A DNA stretch of 64,000 bases from Monoplex corrugatus (GCA_030674185.1 CM060307.1:55018481-55082480), one strand, 5' to 3'. Positions 1-40,035 are shown, counted from the first letter of the stretch. Notes: generated from the sequence alone by a model not told the origin. Numbers and translations: made by a program.

Positions 1-1229
1 GCAAACTATGTTCAATTTTTCAGGTGCTTGCGCTGTAGAGTCTTGCTTCGGTGAAGCAAGATCAAGGTGTGCCAAATGGCGTGACACGTAGTTGATTCAG
101 TGGTTCAGAATGAATGAAGGCGCCCAAGTATAATAGTATGTCATATTGAATAGTGACGATGAACTTTTGAAAGGCTTTGAGCATCATTATCGGGCAGTCG
201 TGCTTGTACACACGGCATGTTGATACTGGAATATTCTTTGGTTTTTGTTTTTTTCATTTATAAAGTGTTTGATAAAACGGCTCATTCGGATTGTCAAATC
301 GATTGGAAGCTTCGTGTGTACTGTGCGTGCGACAGTAACTTGAGTAAGCGTTTGTGTACACATGACATTACTTAATCGGCTTGTGCTATTGTGGGTTTGC
401 AGCACTGCCAAGTTACCCAATCTTACCGCCTTTGTTACTTTTCCAAAATTACGATCATATTTGCCGGTAACTAGAGAGGCTGAAGGAATAGAATCGAAGA
501 TTTAGCCTAGTTTAATTAAACTATGTAGGTAGTAGGTATGTTTAAAAAAAACAGAAAAAAACCTTTAAAATATTTATGTTAACTATGTAGGGCTAATTAC
601 CATCAATGAAAAAAAAAAAAAACCCACTTTAAAACGGTATAAAAAAATTTTTAGACTGACAAAAGTTAAATTGTTTTAGTAATTAAATTTCTGACGTTTT
701 CCTTATTCACATTCAATGGATTACATAGCAGAAACTGTGGCTGCATGTGTGCCATTTCTTCACAAAAAGCATTGTAACTTAGACTAGGTGTACCAATTAA
801 AACAAATATCAGTAGAAAGGACTTTGTTTTCCCAAGATGACTAAGACCTTCAAAAACCACTGGATCCTTTGACTAATTAGTAATTAATTGTTTCAACTGG
901 CTAAAATGAATATTAACAGATTTCTGAAATCTGTACAGCTTTGAAAATAATTAAATTTCTTTCCTGAAAATTATTAGATTAAACTTCAGGGTTATCATAT
1001 TACAACAGTCAATATCATTAAGTTTAAGCTCATTCATTATTTAGTAATCAATTATTTGTACAGTTTTTCATGAATAACCACTCTTTAAAGTTTTCGACTT
1101 GTGTATTTATATATTTACTTTACATTTGCAGGTAACAGTGTTGGTAATGATCATTTTAGATCATACATGTATGCATATCTATACATACATATGTGTACAT
1201 GATACATGAATACATATATGTGTACGTGT

Positions 1230-1283
<54 letters not shown>

Positions 1284-2432
1284 TAGATATATACAATATA
1301 AATGTGTTTATCAGGCCTAAATGAAATATAAATTTGAAAGCATGTGCTGGTGGTATCCTTAGAATACTCAGTAATGAAAATTTTTGGAATACTTCATTGA
1401 AAAGTGCTGTCTCAAGTTTCCTGGGTAACAGAAATTAAGACTTTATCAACAACTTATGGATTAATTACTGATTATCTTCAGTATACTGAGTACATCGAAA
1501 ATCACAGACTGAAATGGTTTGTAACTCGCTGTTCTGGAAATTTCATCTCGTCATTTTGATTAAAAAGTTCTGCTGGTACTGGTAATGGTAGTAATGATGA
1601 CGGTGTATTATTTCAACTATTTACCCTAGCAAACTTCAAATCCATTGAAATTTTTTTCCTGATTATTTATATATATATATATGGCTCATTCTCAGAAAAG
1701 GTGTACCAAAAGTGGGACATAGACAAAAATAAAAGTGCTTCAGATTTGAAATACTTGACAGTTTTGTAAAGTATAGTATGTAAACTCTGCAATCAAGCCA
1801 AAAAAAAGATAGTTCTTTGTCAGATATTTTGTATGTAGGGGGTCAAATGCAGCAAGATGCATGTACATTAGTCGCGTAACCGGACACCAAACAGCATCCA
1901 ATGTGATAAATAAATCCACTCTAAATAAGATTTCCAAAGATTTGTTTAGCTCAGTATCATGTCATATAACAAACAAACAGAAATAGTTCCCTTTCATGTG
2001 TATATAAATGAATAAATGAAACAAACATAATGTAGCGACAAACAACAGCTATCAGACGCTTCTGAACATTTACGTTGCAGAAAAAAAACTGTAGAAAACC
2101 AAACTTATTGCTCACTTTTCCTGACTTTTAGATCAAACAATGTTTTTAGTAGAAAATCTGATCTCCAATCCTTTTAATGTGACTGGAGCTGGATTAGTCC
2201 ATAAAAACATTACTTTTGTAACATGGAAACCAAACAGGCTGAAGAACACAGTTCTGTGGTTCAAGTACCACATGAATACATAGGCATGCCTATCACTTGT
2301 TTGATTTGCTCATTAGATACAGCACTTTTGTCCTTTGTGTAATGATGATTATAAAGATGAACTCAAAATTCTTATCTTCAAGGTTAAAAAAAAAAAAAGA
2401 CGAGAGTGTGTTCTGTATTAATAGATCTCGGT
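1..2432. other. No gene recognised
   Basis: AT-rich sequence with a (TA)n tract. A fragment at 1,680-1,710 (ATGGCTCATTCTCAGAAA) is repeated in reverse at about 5,115-5,135. Short ORFs lack coding character. Confidence 0.6.
1233..1281. repeat. (TA)n microsatellite
   Basis: About 24 TA dinucleotides followed by GATA units. Confidence 0.97.
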
Positions 2433-2454
2433 TACACACACACACACACACACA

Positions 2455-2503
<49 letters not shown>
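2433..2503. repeat. (CA)n microsatellite
   Basis: CA dinucleotides with one CC interruption at 2461-2462. ORFs on both strands over it are spurious. Confidence 0.97.
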
Positions 2504-2505
<2 letters not shown>

Positions 2506-2850
2506 GGGAGGCTGTTCAAAACTGTCCACCATCAAGTCACTGTCTGAAAGAAAACACAATGCCCCCAGAAGGCAACAGGGCTGGAGAATCCACTTTCTCC
2601 AGCACTTGATGTGAAGAAACCCAAACTCCAGACTCTGACCAAACATCCATGTCAGTTGACCCCAATTTCAGTTCAAGGTATCAAACTTTTATATCAGTGA
2701 CAGTCTCATTATTTTATACCACACTTATTATCCTGGTCACTTTTGCATCCCTTGCAGGCATAGTAGCACACAATTGGGTGGACTGTGAGGTGCTCATCGT
2801 GCCAATGAGCTGCCTGAATTTCATCCTGAAAAAGGCAGGCGAAATTTTCT

Positions 2851-3033
2851 TCAGAATCTAAGACCATGCAGACATTTGTGCAAGGAAATGGTGGTTTTCT
2901 TCAGCTTGTCAAACAGGCTCGTCTGCCAATGAGCATGAAATAAGTGCTGTGCCAGGAAAGCCATGTCCATCTTCAGCTGGGACACTAAATCCTTCATGGG
3001 GCCTTCCTTCCTCACCAGCCACTTGCGATCTGC
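2851..3033 (-). CDS. 3'-terminal coding exon of an unrecognised minus-strand gene
   Basis: On the minus strand a good acceptor (ATTTTACAG) precedes 183 nt open to TGA at 2851-2853. The 60 codons begin ADRKWLVRKEGPMKDLVSQL and include MDMAFLAQHLFHAHWQTSLF, then DKLKKTTISLHKC. The composition looks like a real helical protein. I do not recognise the family. Upstream exons should lie at higher coordinates; a 5' exon ending at 4314 is one candidate. The 3' UTR would run toward 2,500. Confidence 0.55.
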   Translation of the reverse strand, partial: ADRKWLVRKEGPMKDLVSQLKMDMAFLAQHLFHAHWQTSLFDKLKKTTISLHKCLHGLRF

Positions 3034-4313
3034 CTGTAAAATAGCACTTCATTCAGAAGCAGGATGCCCCCCTCTTACAATTGTACACATGCACATTCTC
3101 ACAAGGACAGACACAAAGTACAGTCAGTAAAATCATTCTGATTCATGGATAATGGATAATTCTTACAATACTGTAAGATTAAGAGGCTGTCGATTAACCT
3201 TACTTTGACACGAAAGAATAGAAAATGAATTAATAAACCAGGCATGGTGATCATGTTTCAAGTTTCAAATTTCTGTCCAAAACATAATTCACAAAATTAA
3301 AATACATCTGATAGCATAGTTATATGATAGTGTGCTCTCAGTGTCATAAAAGTTTTCCCACACTGGCCCTATAGTTTCCTTGTTACAATAACAATATTTT
3401 TTTTCAATGAAAGAACGGTCCATTTCATTAATAAAAAACAGGACATAGTTATTATCTTTCAAACTTATGACATGTCAACCCCAAAATCACACTACTGTAA
3501 ATGAATTATACATCATAGTGCACTATCAGCAACACAAGATTAACTTTTTATGTTACCTGCTAAGTGAAATTGGAAGCAAACAATGGAGTTTCCTGGTTAC
3601 AACAACAACATTTTTCTCATTTTTAATGCCTGTTATTGTTTTGTTCATAATGTTATCAGCTTCCATTTCAAACAAAAATAATGTATTCAACTTTCATAAT
3701 TTTAAAAAGTTATCTCATGAAAATTCAATGCATTTTTGGTTCACAGACTGACAGTTGATCTCTGACCTTATTTTTGTAACAAGAAAGGTAAATGAAATAA
3801 AATGAACAGGAAAATGCATTAATATTTGTCTTTTTCAATTATTGGAAACCTGATAAATTAACTGAAATGTGTTAGTCAACATACAACATGCAGTATTTAA
3901 AAAAAAAACACCAAAACTGTCAGATATCTCTTAGAAACGCAACAATGATGCCATTTTTTTTTGTCTCTGTGTTACAAGTATAATGGACCCATGACAAATC
4001 CATCTTGACATCAAAATACTTTGTTTAAAAAGTTACTAGCTGGCATTCCTTATCAATAAATATGTAACAGACATAACTGAACTGGTTTGCATGTAACACA
4101 GTCCTAAATGAAGTTGAAAATGAAGTGAATTGCCGGTTGCATGACATCTCATTGTCCAATTGTTGCTCGTCGAATCTTTCAAGAAGGTTCCAGTAATCCT
4201 CATTGTCAACAAAAATAGGAAATCACTTCGTTAAAATACAACAAAAAAATCCTTGTGAAATACGTTACTTACATCAAAAAGGCAAAATCATAATGAAATA
4301 AGCCTAAACTTAC
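3034..4313. other. Probable intron of the minus-strand gene
   Basis: AT-rich. One minus-strand stretch at about 4,160-4,215 reads DYWNLLERFDEQQLDNEM, which looks protein-like, but its splice sites are not convincing. Confidence 0.4.
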
Positions 4314-4400
4314 CGCTCAAAGTTGGCCGGTGCTCTTCGTCATTTATTTGTTACAAGCGCCACAATGTCGGACACCAAACACGTTTGATCGATGCTGTCG
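4314..4400 (-). other. Possible non-coding first exon of the minus-strand gene
   Basis: The minus strand ends this segment with GAGCG|GTAAGT, a near-consensus donor. The sequence has CpGs unlike its surroundings. The only ATG (near 4,343) opens a short ORF that stops within nine codons, so it would be 5' UTR. Confidence 0.4.
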
Positions 4401-4740
4401 CTAACGCGCCCAAAATTAAGAAACAGAGGAAGTTGAACGAAGTTCCCCTGATGTGGTAGTCGTACACAAGAGAAAATAATGCATTTCTTTTTAAATTAAT
4501 GAGTGAGTGAGTATTTTTTTGATTTGAAACGTTACCCTAAATTCCGGACACCACGCACAAAGATGATACTAAAATCGTATTTTTTACAAGTTACAGCGAT
4601 TTTGATTTAAAATTTTTGCTTGTACTGTTTCTGGAACTACTTTTATGAGTTTATACAACAAGCAGGTGTGTATCTCTGTGCAAACCGATATGCACGACCG
4701 GCGATCTAAGAGGGCGAAAATCGGACACGATTGGTAACGT
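4314..4740. promoter_or_regulatory. Candidate divergent promoter region
   Basis: A CpG-containing stretch (GTCGCTAACGCGCCC, GACCGGCGATCTAAGAGGGC) in otherwise CpG-poor AT-rich DNA. It lies between the minus-strand exon ending at 4314 and the TTLL4 5' UTR acceptor at 6223. It carries CGGACAC at 4369, 4545 (as CGGACACCA) and 4722. Divergent use by TTLL4 and the minus-strand gene is inference. Confidence 0.4.
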
Positions 4741-6223
4741 TTATAATGAACTTTTGTATTTCTAATTACTTCTAAATTATAATTCCAATTAAAGCAAGCG
4801 CTCCAGGGAATTTAAATCAAATCCTTATTGAACAGATATGGATGAACAGATTCATTTTATAATGTTATAGCAAAAGGTTTTACATATGATTGTTACTGAT
4901 GCTGTGCCATGTCCCAAATCAGACTCACATTTTATTCACACATTGCTGCATTTTCACAAAATTACAGCGCACACATTCACAGCTGCTGTTTGAAATTATA
5001 TGTAATATTTCTTAAACAGAATAGCAACAAAAATCAACTGACATAGTAAACTTTAACCCAGTAGTTCTTATGAAAATATATTCTGAATGACATCACCCTT
5101 GGTGGTACACGCTTTCTGAGAATGAGCCATATGTATATGCAAATAAACACCTTTTAATATGCAGTCATACAACATGAATGACAGTGTACACAGACACACA
5201 CATCTCTCTGTCATATGTGTGTGTATAACATATCCACATATACATGAGAGCCAGTCAGAGCAAGAGAAACTAGTAAATAAAATAGTCTTGATGTGTGAGC
5301 AAAGTTTTCTGGAAATGGTGTGTAAATGAAACTGTGACAAACAGTTGTGAGGTAACACTAACAGTAATATACTGACAGAGAACCTATCATTTTAGTATCA
5401 CTCAAATAGCAAAACAAAAACCGCCAAGACTGACATTATTAATGGTTATAAATGTTTAATTACTTTTAATTCATAATGCTAGATGAAAGTAAATTCCCAT
5501 CTCACTCTCAAGACGTGAGAGTACTACTCAGCCACTCATGATTGCAGTGAGACGCAGATTTTGGCTGGTTGGCTCTTGCCCTGAAAATGATTCTTTTCTA
5601 AAATGGCAACATCTTCATAAATTCCTTTTAAGTAAATGTATGTGCCATTCTATCTTTAGTGTCCATATAGATTAATGTGAGGGATACAGAACTTATGAAG
5701 ACTTCATGTATTAGAATCACCTCTTCCAGCGTAGAAGACAAAATCTGAATAAATGATGAAAATAATAGTCTGCATATACATGTAATGTTTACAGTTAGGA
5801 ATACAAACAAAAAAAATTCAGAATCAATCAATATGATGGGCAGTAAGTAAGTATGATAGGCCTGGCCCAGTTAGTGAAATCCTGAAATAAGATGGGTTGA
5901 TGGTAAGTATCAGATTTTCTGAATTTTTATTTTATTTTCCTTTCTCACATTGACATTACATATATTGTAATACACATGCATGCATGGACACTCGCACATG
6001 CACGCATGCATGCACGTACAATGTCATCAGTTTCTTTTTTATCTGATTCTCTATTGTTTTCATCCTTTTGCATATCTAAGCATTGATTTTAGTACAATGT
6101 ACATTCCTGTAATCTGGAATGCCACCTTTTTTTTTCTTTTTAAGATTGAAGGATATACATGTATAGCCTATAGGTCATTTGATGTCACAATTTCATTCTT
6201 TTGTTTTTCTTTGTTACTTTCAG
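4741..6223. other. Non-coding sequence upstream of TTLL4
   Basis: AT-rich with short CATG-rich runs (5,975-6,015). Probably promoter-distal sequence or the first TTLL4 intron. Confidence 0.5.
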
Positions 6224-6297
6224 AATTGATGTCAAGTGCAGCAGCTGAAGTTCGTTGTTGAGATGGTGCATGGACGCCGTTGAAAACAAGTTTTATC
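6224..6297 (+). promoter_or_regulatory. TTLL4 5' UTR segment with two short uORFs
   Basis: A pyrimidine-rich tract and CAG at 6210-6223 make a good 3' splice site, so the first coding exon probably begins at 6224. Before the chosen ATG there are two upstream ORFs: 6229-6261 (10 codons plus stop) and 6263-6283 (6 codons plus stop). Both end before 6298. They could lower translation of the main ORF; that is inference. The non-coding first exon was not located. Confidence 0.55.
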
Positions 6298-33804
<27,507 letters not shown>

Positions 33805-34999
33805 CTAGCAATCCGCCTGCCTCCATTGGAAAAAGACTCCTGTGACTCGCCCACAGTCTTGACGTCTGAGCGCTACCGACGTAGACGTAGACGAATGACA
33901 GGTGGCCCTGCTAAGTTGGCCACAGTCTTCAGGACACCGCGACAAACAGGCCCAAAAGATTTTACTGATTGACTCAACTGTTTTCGTCCAGATACATCCT
34001 GCAGCGTTTTTAAACATTTGAAAATACCATTTTCATCCAAGTATATTTTTGATAATGCTCTCAGGACATTTCAAGCACCTGTGATACAAGATGTGCAGCA
34101 AGCATTATGAATAATGTGAACTTTTGACAAAGCATTTTGACAGTGTGCCTTGGTGTCTTTTGAAACTGTTTTCTTTTTGTTGCATCATATTTACCAGTTT
34201 ACTGTCGTTCTTGCATGTTGGTTTCAGACTTTGCAGCATTTATTTTTGACTGGAAGCTTTATGACATCTTCTTCTTAATTGTTTATTGCAGTTTACAGTG
34301 TCATCATTGTGTAATGCTAAACTGTATTTGTAAACTGCAGAAAACAGTTGCATGTAAGAAGAAACTTTCAGGGTGTAAAAGACATGTAGAGGAACTTTTT
34401 TGTGTGGAAGTATGGAAAGTTATCTTGGTATTGAAACCAATTTGGAATTTGTTTACTGAATAAGGTGCCGAGCTCCTGATGAATTTGTGCCTGTTTGGGT
34501 CAGAAATGTCATTTGTTATTGAATTTTCAATCCTAAAGTGTTGATTTTGATTGATGTGACATTAGGCTGTGTGTCTGTATTGTGTGTGTGTGTACACAAA
34601 GTACTCTTCAAAAGTGGTGTTTTGATTTTGTTTTGTTTTTATTTCGTGAGTGAATACTAAATTCTGCGAATGTTGGGTCTGATCTCTGACGAGTTCATGA
34701 ATGGATGGATGAGTAAACTGGTATGTGGTTGAGTCTGCAACAGCTGGCAGCCTTTCGCATAGTCTTTGTTTTGTATTTCGTTTCCTTTTGTATTTTTTAG
34801 TTTATTACTAGGTAAGTGCAATGAGCATATTTTGACATGGACTGCTTGCACTATACAAATGGAATAATTATTAATACCACTGAGACTGATAATAAAAATG
34901 ATTTTAATAGTAATTACTGTTATAGTAATTGCTAATGTTGTTATTAAATTTTGATAGCAGGTCTACTTGGATGAGGTAGGAGAGTTACGTAAATAAAAG
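33805..34999 (+). other. TTLL4: TTLL4 3' UTR (probable)
   Basis: No coding signal follows the stop. AATAAA hexamers occur at 34891-34896 and 34992-34997, the second followed by a T-rich stretch, so polyadenylation near 35,010 is likely. Further AATAAA copies exist downstream (about 36,964), so a longer 3' UTR is possible. Confidence 0.5.
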
Positions 35000-35284
35000 T
35001 TTTATTTTCTTATTTAAAATGGAAGGGATTGCAAATGGTTTTGACAAAAGTTCATCCATTTGGTCTAATTATTGTAACTTGTTTTGAAATTGAGAACTCA
35101 AAAGTTTATAGAACAGGAAAGGGCGACTTTCTTTATATTTCTTCATTTGGGATTCTTTTGTGTGTGTTCTTGTTGTTTGTATTTTATTCTTTGTGGTTTT
35201 TTTGTTTGTTTTGTTTTGTTCTCATTGATCTTGTTGTGCTCCAGTATTTGCCTTTATTAAATATAAGCAGTGATTGCAGTTGCT

Positions 35285-35440
35285 AAGTGGTTAAGATCTT
35301 GGACTTCAGTTGGAATGTCATGATTCAGCCTGCCTAGCTAACACCTGTTAAGGATGGATATGCTTCCAGTCTCCTGTGCACCATATGCGCAAGCCTGCTA
35401 GTGCCTGAACTTTCATGTGCATACACACACAGAATATGAA
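35285..35440 (+). repeat. SINE family S2, copy
   Basis: Starts with a tRNA-like head (GCTAAGTGGTTAAGATCTTG, then GTCATGATTCAGCC) and continues with GCAAGCCTGCTAGTGCCTGA as in other S2 copies. Confidence 0.6.
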
Positions 35441-36214
35441 ATACACACTTCAGATCCCTGTAACCATGTTGATGTTTAAAGGCTCGTATAGTCATGAAAC
35501 TTTCCAGTGTGCACAACCACTGGAGACGGACTACGCAGACTTTGCAGCAACTAAAGATCTGCACAGTGCAGGCAAAACAACATGTACGTGCGCAGTCAGG
35601 AAAATGTTGCTTGGAATGATGTAGTGGGGGAGTAAAAAATATCACCTATATCTAACCCCCTAATCTTAGCATGCACAGATGCATGCATGTACATTTTTAA
35701 TCAACTGTGAATAATTGTTTCATGCCAAAACATGTACTCAAAAAATGAAGATGTCCTTGTTTATCAAATATGTTCAAGGTGCCAGCATGCTCTGGTAATG
35801 CCACCATTGGCCTATTACACTGTATATGGTAAGTTTATTTATTCATTTTATTTGTCCTCTATGTGCGTTATAAACATGTTCTTATCCTGCTGACTATGAG
35901 ACTGATCAGTATTCCACAGTTTAGTCATCTAACTGGTGCAGACATTTAGCTTTGTTTATCTATTTTTGATTCTTTCTTGTCACAACGGATCTACCTTGTA
36001 ATCTTTGGGCTGCTGTTTCTGGGGTCAGTGTGTAGCGACAGTGCTGTGCCACCTACTTTTTTCCCCCAGCCTGCGTTTGTTTGTACTTCTGAAAGTTTTA
36101 TGGGCCGCTCTGTATTGTTGCCATGGTTTTAATTGCGTATGGGAAGTGTGTGCTTCAGACATGACTTCAGTTCTCATCAATGTACCAGCTCCCAGACTAA
36201 TGTTGAAGGTTTAA

Positions 36215-36303
36215 CACAGGATAGAGAAAATCCAGACCAGCTGAAAATTGAACCCAGGACTGTCACTTTCCAGGCAGCGCTTTAACCACCGGACCACTCG
36301 CTT
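36215..36303 (-). repeat. tRNA-like SINE head
   Basis: The minus strand reads CGAGTGGTCCGGTGGTTAAA ... CCTGGGTTCAATTTT, with A-box- and B-box-like spacing of a tRNA-derived SINE promoter. No full cloverleaf can be drawn with confidence, so it is not called a tRNA. Confidence 0.6.
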
Positions 36304-37164
36304 CCTAAAATAGTGTACAGCTGGTCTGGGGCAAACTCTTATGTCCTGTTGTGTTGTCTCGAATATTTGATCTCGTTAACTCATGATTTACTGAACTTTT
36401 TTGATAATGTGCAGACTTGTTTTACTGAACATTTTGGTAATTATGCAGGTTTGTTTAATCAAATGTTTTTGTAACGGTGCAGCAGACTTCTCTGTTATTC
36501 TAATATTTTTGTAAATGTGCTGACTTGTTTTAAGCGTTGAACTTGGTTGCAAGAGATAGCAATATCAGTGAATTACTCTGCAGCAGGTTGGGGTTCAGAA
36601 AACCGGACTGGACGTTTTGTTTGATCTGTGAGAAATGAGCTATGCATACATACGTCTATGTGTATATATAAAATATTTTTGTGTGTGACATATGCACTTT
36701 TGTTATGAAATACATACAGTGCCTTGAACTAGTGGAAATCGGCTGTCTTGATCATTCTGATGTCTTGTAACATGTTTATATATACATTTATTGCTTTTTT
36801 ATATTTGTATACTTTTTTTTTCCTTGTATCTATTGGTTGTGAGTTTGTACAGGGAACTTTTTTTTTTTTTGAAGAATGTTAATGGGCAGAAAAATGAAGT
36901 CGTTAACCTATTTTCCTAAGAATTTTGTATGCCTCTTATTATTGATGTAGTTTCCCCTTTCAAGAATAAAAAAAAAAAAGGGAAAAATCTCCAGTCATTG
37001 TTGAAATGCAAAGTTTCCCTGCTGGCCAAACACTGCTTTATTGGGGGTTTTTCTCATGTATTTATTTTTATATAGCATTCCCATTTCATACTATGTGAGC
37101 AGTATGTGCATACTGTGTGGGCAGTATGTTACTGCACTGTCAGCATACTATGTTGGTGGGTGCG

Positions 37165-37405
37165 CCATATTGGGTGAATGTTTCCATAAGCCACCAGATA
37201 CCGACATGATTTAACAGATCTTTAATGTGCATAGTTGCATTCTACTTGCAATACACAAAAGGTGTTTAGACACTAACAAGTCTGTAGACCTGGGAGATCA
37301 GAAAAATCTCTGGTTTGTCCACCATGTAGGAGGTACCTGAACCCCGGATATTTGTCTGATTGGAAGTCAGATGTCTTATCTACTTGACTGCTGTGCTGTT
37401 GTGTA
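37165..37405 (-). repeat. SINE family S2, copy
   Basis: The plus strand shows CTGGGAGATCAGAAAAATCT and GATTGGAAGTCAGATGTCTT, the S2 blocks in reverse. Position is downstream of TTLL4. Confidence 0.65.
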
Positions 37406-38384
37406 TGTTAATTTTGATGTTTGAATCTATAAATTCTTGTATTGATGGACTTACCTTGTGAACTTTAACTTTGGGCTGCATTCCCCATCTGTAGTTGTAT
37501 ATGTGAGAAGAAACAATTTGTCTGAAAAAAGGACGAATGGGGATCGAAGAGCATGCATGTTAATTGTATATTGAAACTTTTTAAAAAAAATTTATTTTTA
37601 CTCTAAACTCATTTGTGGAATGGGACCTACTGTTTTTGGAACACTGTTGCTGGTGAGTATGGAGTCATCTATTTTTTCACCTTATGTTTGTTGGCTGATA
37701 GCATTTTTTTTTATTTTGCTTATATGTATGTCTGTCATATGTGTAACTCATTTGTTTTGGTTGAAGGAATATCATATTGGATACTAGGGTGTCCACATGA
37801 ATGTGCATATAACGGTGAGTAAATCTGCTCGACTGACCTTTGATACAAGAATCAATTTTTACATACTGGTTTGTTTGTTTTGTTGCATTTCTGATCAGCC
37901 ATGATACTTTTGCATCATTTCTGGACGACAGTTGAGTCAATAGTGGAGGCAGGCAGAGAAAAAACAAACAACGTTTTGAGAGAGGACTTGGTGTTACGTA
38001 TATTTTGTAGTTTTTTGGTGGTTGTTGTCATGCACTTTCTCATTGCTAAGTGCACTAGGTTCCAAGCATGTGTGTGTGTGTCTATGCATCTCTATTAAGA
38101 CCTGAATTTGACCTTTTTTTTCCAAAGTCATAATTGGAAGGTTCTACAGTAGTAAATTTGCAACTTTCTGCAAGTCACCTGATATGACAGTAGTGGACAT
38201 TAATTTTGCAGGAAACTGTTGGGCCCAGAGCCATTTGATTTCCATGTCTGGCACATGTCAGTAGAATGATTGAATTCATGTAAACAGTGTAAAGGTATCC
38301 AATACATAAGTAACATTAAATTTTGACGCTCAGATTTTTTTGACAGATTATCAAGGTAAGGGACTTAGTTATAAACAGTGGCTA

Positions 38385-40035
38385 GGTTCTAGCCTGTTTG
38401 AACGGGTTAATTCTACCAGCTAGTTTTTGACAGTGGCATTAGCTGTTTGAACAGTGGCTAGGTTCTATCTAGCCTGTTTGAACTTAGCTGTTGTCTACGT
38501 TCTAGCCTGTTTACGTGCTAGTCAGCGTTAACAGTGGTCTACGTTCTAGCCTGTTTGAACAGTGGCATAGGTTCAAGCCCGTTTGAACAGTGGCCTACGT
38601 TCTAGTCTGTTTGAACAGTGGCCTAAGTTCTAGCCTGTTTGAACAGTGGTCTGCGTTCTAGCCTGTTTGAACAGTGGCGTAGGTTCAAGCCCGTTTGAAC
38701 GTGGCCTTGTTCTAGCCTGTTTGAACAGTGGCATAGGTTCAAGCCCGTTTGCACAGTGGCCTACGTTCTAGCCTGTTTGAACAGTGGCCTACGTTCTAGC
38801 CTGTTTGAACAGTGGTCTACTAGTTCTAGCCTGTTTGAACAGTGGCATAGTTTCAAGCCCGTTTGAACAGTGGTCTACGTTCTAGCCTGTTTGAACAGTG
38901 GCATAGATTCTAGCCTGTTTGAACAGTGGTCTATGTTCTAGCCTGTTTGAAGTGGCCTACGTTCTAGCCTGTTTGAACAGTGGCCTACGTTCTAGCCTGT
39001 TTGAACAGTGGTCTACGTTCTAGCCTGTTTGAACAGTGGTCTACTACGTTCTAGCCTGTTTGAACAGTGGTCTACTAGTTCAAGCCTGTTTGAACAGTGG
39101 TCTACTACGTTCTAGCCTGTTTGAACAGTGGCATAGGTTCTAGCCTTTATGAACAGTGGCCTACGTTCTAGCCTGTTTTGACAGTGGCCTACGTTCTAGC
39201 CTGTTTGAACAGTGGCCTACAGTTCTAGCCTGTTTGAACAGTGGCTACGTTCTAGCCTGTTTGAACAGTGGTCTACTAGTTCTAGCCTGTTTGAACAGTG
39301 GCCTAGGTTCTAGCCTGTTTGAACAGTGGTCTACTACGTTCTAGCCTGTTTGAACAGTGGTCTACGTTCTAGCCTGTTTGAACAGTGGTCTACGTTCTAG
39401 CCTGTTTGAAAAATGGTCTACTACGTTCTAGCCTGTTTGAACAGTGGCTACGTTCTAGCCTGTTTGAACAGTGGTCTACTACGTTCTAGCCTGTTTGAAC
39501 AGTGGCTACTACGTTTCTAGCCTGTTTGAACAGTGGTCTACTACGTTCTAGCCTGTTTGAACAGTGGCTAGTTCTAGCCATTATGAACAGTGGTCTACGT
39601 TCTAGCCTGTTTGAACAGTGGTCTACTACGTTCTAGCCTGTTTGAACAGTGGCCTACGTTCTAGCCTGTTTGAACAGTGGCTACATTCTAGCCTGTTTGA
39701 ACAGTGGCCTATGTTCTAGCCTGTTTGAACAGTGGTCTACTACGTTCTAGCCTGTTTGAACAGTGGTCTACTACGTTCTAGCCTGTTTGAACAGTGGCCT
39801 ACGTTCTAGCCTGTTTGAACAGTGGCCTACTTTCTAGCCTGTTTGAACAATGGTCTACGTTCTAGCCTGTTTGAACAGTGGCCTATGTTCTAGCCTGTTT
39901 GAACAGTGGTCTACGTTCTAGCCTGTTTGAACAATGGTCTACGTTCTAGCCTTTTTGAACAGTGGCGTAGGTTCTAGCCTGTTTGAACAGTGGCCTAGGT
40001 TCTAGCCCATATGAACAGTGGCCAAGGTTCTTGTT
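38385..40035 (+). repeat. 28-bp minisatellite, about 55-60 units
   Basis: The core TAGCCTGTTTGAACAGTGG is followed by a variable 7-11 bp joint (CCTACGTTC, TCTACTACGTTC, CATAGGTTC and others). The first units (38,385-38,520) are more degenerate, and the array ends at 40,035. Variant joints are interspersed rather than blocked. No coding signal. Confidence 0.96.

Larger units (their letters stand above)
35000..38384. other. Intergenic sequence with SINE pieces
   Basis: Apart from the S2 copies and the tRNA-like head listed, I see only AT-rich unique-looking DNA and poly(T)/poly(A) runs. No exon with splice sites was found. Confidence 0.5.

Noticed and set aside
2293..2646. ORFs over the CA microsatellite on both strands
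   Set aside because: They are repeats of Thr-His or Cys-Val only, with no splice context; the same applies at 27,736, 28,094 and 63,349.
4090..4215. Minus-strand coding exon reading DYWNLLERFDEQQLDNEM
   Set aside because: Part looks protein-like, but no convincing acceptor and the downstream residues look random; kept only as a note.
5980..6261. 93-codon ORF ending in the TTLL4 5' UTR
   Set aside because: It runs through a CATG-rich microsatellite and an intron acceptor; only its last 11 codons (uORF 6229-6261) would be in mature RNA.
36240..36303. tRNA gene on the minus strand
   Set aside because: A and B boxes are recognisable but acceptor and anticodon stems do not pair; it is better explained as a SINE head.
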